DNA of 56,600 nt from Gammaproteobacteria bacterium. GTDB lineage: Bacteria > Pseudomonadota > Gammaproteobacteria > Enterobacterales > Alteromonadaceae. Positions 55,703-56,600 of the stretch are shown piece by piece. The stretch covers positions 1 to 56,600 of the forward strand of contig JAFLDV010000030.1 in NCBI GenBank assembly GCA_017302255.1, read 5' to 3'. A program made the translations under genes and the position numbers. The notes below the pieces were generated by a model. The model did no database searches. It was not told the origin of the DNA and was given only the letters and a program-made list of their open reading frames with translations. The first letter of the stretch is position 1. Every line of letters begins with the position of its first letter.

Positions 55703-56071
55703 TTAAATTAAGGCGACTGTGAGTTCAGCTGCCGCCACGGCTGCACCAGCATGACTGACCGAAACCTTGACGCGTGCTGCGTGACCAAAGGCTTCGGCTT
55801 GGCAAATCACCTCAAACTGTTGGCTGGTCAATTGCTGCAATTGCGTGAAAGATTGCACTGCGACCGGCAGTACGCGGGCATTCGCCGCAGTACCACCTTG
55901 GATCACAGTGCGGCCTAAGCGCACTGCAGCCTGATGAATGCCTTCGAGCAGCAAACTGCCTGCGTCGATCTTGAGTTCACCTTGGTAAGCGGCTAAATCC
56001 AGACGCCCCGATGCTTGCTGGGCTGATTGCAACTGCAATGGGCCGCAGATCGCTAAGAAATTTGAGGACAT
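55703..56071 (-). CDS. Hotdog-like protein resembling a polyketide dehydratase half
   Basis: The 122-residue protein has a helix SLLLEGIHQAAVRLG followed by LPVAVQSFTQLQQL and an end of alternating strands (VKVSVSHAGAAVAAAELTV). This order is like the second hotdog of polyketide-synthase dehydratase domains. The similarity is read by eye and is weak. It lies 11 nt after the ligase gene and 36 nt before the FabZ-like gene. No catalytic residue can be assigned. Confidence 0.6.
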   Translation of the reverse strand: MSSNFLAICGPLQLQSAQQASGRLDLAAYQGELKIDAGSLLLEGIHQAAVRLGRTVIQGGTAANARVLPVAVQSFTQLQQLTSQQFEVICQAEAFGHAARVKVSVSHAGAAVAAAELTVALI

Positions 56072-56082
56072 AACAAAGCCTT

Positions 56083-56598
56083 TTAACGTAAGTCGATGAT
56101 TGATTGATGTTTGTTTCGGCCCGACAAGGTCGCAGCAGCGGCTGGATGCAATTCAACACGCACAGTGCCAGCTTGTTTGTCCAAGGCTTCTTTGATTTCG
56201 GCATGGCCAAGTAACTGCTGCAGAACTGCGTCGTTCACCGACTGAGTTTCTCTGGCGTAGTGGCTAAAGTTATCGGTAAGCACCCGGACCAAAAGCTCAT
56301 CTCTGCCAGCCACATCAGTACTTAGCTGCACTTCCACTAAGGCGTCGGTTTGTTGCAAGCCGACAGCAACTAACTGGCGAACTGTTTTGAGCTCAATCAA
56401 ATTGCCAATGAAGTTAAAGGCGTTATCCGCGCGGTCGATGCCATGCAAAAACGTCATTGCGCCAACATGGCAAAGTTCTAGCTGATCGCCACTGTCATAA
56501 CGCACAACGGGTGTTGGCAAACTAGGGTCTAGCGAAGTGATGAGTAAGCGGCCATTTGGCGCACGTTCGACGAAAAAGGCGTTATCTCGCACCAAATA
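56083..56598 (-). CDS. Adenylate-forming ligase (PaaK-like), C-terminal fragment
   Basis: The frame is open to the right edge, so only the last ~171 residues are present. The RYDSGDQLELCHVGAM segment matches the RYDTGD motif of phenylacetate-CoA-ligase-like adenylating enzymes, and the following IELKTVRQLVAVG and C-terminal NKHQSIIDLR fit the mobile C-terminal domain. It probably activates an acid as the acyl-adenylate for transfer to CoA or a carrier protein. It is the first visible gene of the minus-strand cluster; more genes may lie beyond the edge. Confidence 0.75.
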   Translation of the reverse strand, partial: YLVRDNAFFVERAPNGRLLITSLDPSLPTPVVRYDSGDQLELCHVGAMTFLHGIDRADNAFNFIGNLIELKTVRQLVAVGLQQTDALVEVQLSTDVAGRDELLVRVLTDNFSHYARETQSVNDAVLQQLLGHAEIKEALDKQAGTVRVELHPAAAATLSGRNKHQSIIDLR

Positions 56599-56600
56599 GC

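Noticed and set aside
1-56600. CRISPR array, prophage, integron or complete insertion sequence
   Set aside because: No regularly spaced repeats, transposase, integrase or phage structural genes are visible.

Overview
This window comes from a Gram-negative gammaproteobacterial chromosome. The evidence is the polA - Spot 42 - engB - (CsrC-type RNA) - yihI - hemN block known from enterics, together with cysJIH, ampR/ampC, UbiK, cytochromes c4 and c5, outer-membrane and lipoprotein signals and a GlyGly-CTERM tail. The strongly Gln-rich proteins and the protein families suggest an Alteromonadales/Chromatiales-type marine or freshwater bacterium such as Rheinheimera. That placement is an inference. 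I see no tRNA, rRNA, CRISPR array, prophage or full insertion sequence; one short MITE-like palindrome is present.

Layout. 1-4.0 kb: end of sbcD and all of sbcC (DNA hairpin nuclease). 4.1-8.6 kb: a small DUF3081-like protein, a DesK/DesR-type two-component system with a palindromic site in front, and a secreted M14 carboxypeptidase with PKD domains. 8.7-14.4 kb: a 1312-residue PAS/GAF/GGDEF/EAL protein and an overlapping mscS-DUF481 pair. 14.5-26.5 kb: DUF1285, hemN, a secreted amidohydrolase, DUF2489, yihI, an RNA gene at the csrC position, cytochrome c4, engB, a secreted M20 peptidase, a candidate new sRNA, Spot 42 RNA and polA. 27.1-33.2 kb: cytochrome c5, a GAF-GAF-GGDEF-degenerate EAL protein, rep helicase, ubiK and a 50-residue acidic protein. 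33.5-37.9 kb: ampC/ampR divergent pair, a GrpB-methyltransferase fusion, a VOC protein and a Rid protein. 38.0-43.5 kb: a DUF2884 protein and the cysJIH sulfite/PAPS reduction operon. 43.5-51.8 kb: envelope proteins, a three-gene MacB/LolD-like ABC operon and a CadC-like membrane regulator with a propeller domain. 51.8-56.6 kb: an eight-gene minus-strand cluster (adenylate-forming ligase, two hotdog proteins, membrane protein, ATP-grasp ligase, pentapeptide-repeat protein, PanE-like reductase, 2TM protein) that runs off the right edge and looks like a small biosynthetic operon.

The most notable non-coding content lies between 19.0 and 23.7 kb. There is a probable CsrB/CsrC-family RNA, with a GacA/UvrY-type palindrome about 176 bp upstream, a good promoter, repeated AGGACGA motifs, a GGA tetraloop hairpin and a terminator. 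Spot 42 is clear: its first 33 nt match the E. coli RNA as I remember it. Directly downstream of Spot 42 is a second promoter-terminator unit of about 100 nt with no ORF. Carbon-storage (Csr), catabolite (Spot 42) and oxygen (FNR-like sites before hemN and cytochrome c5) control may therefore converge here. The ampR-ampC intergenic region carries a recognisable AmpR box and, between it and ampC, a 79-bp palindrome flanked by 7-bp direct repeats.
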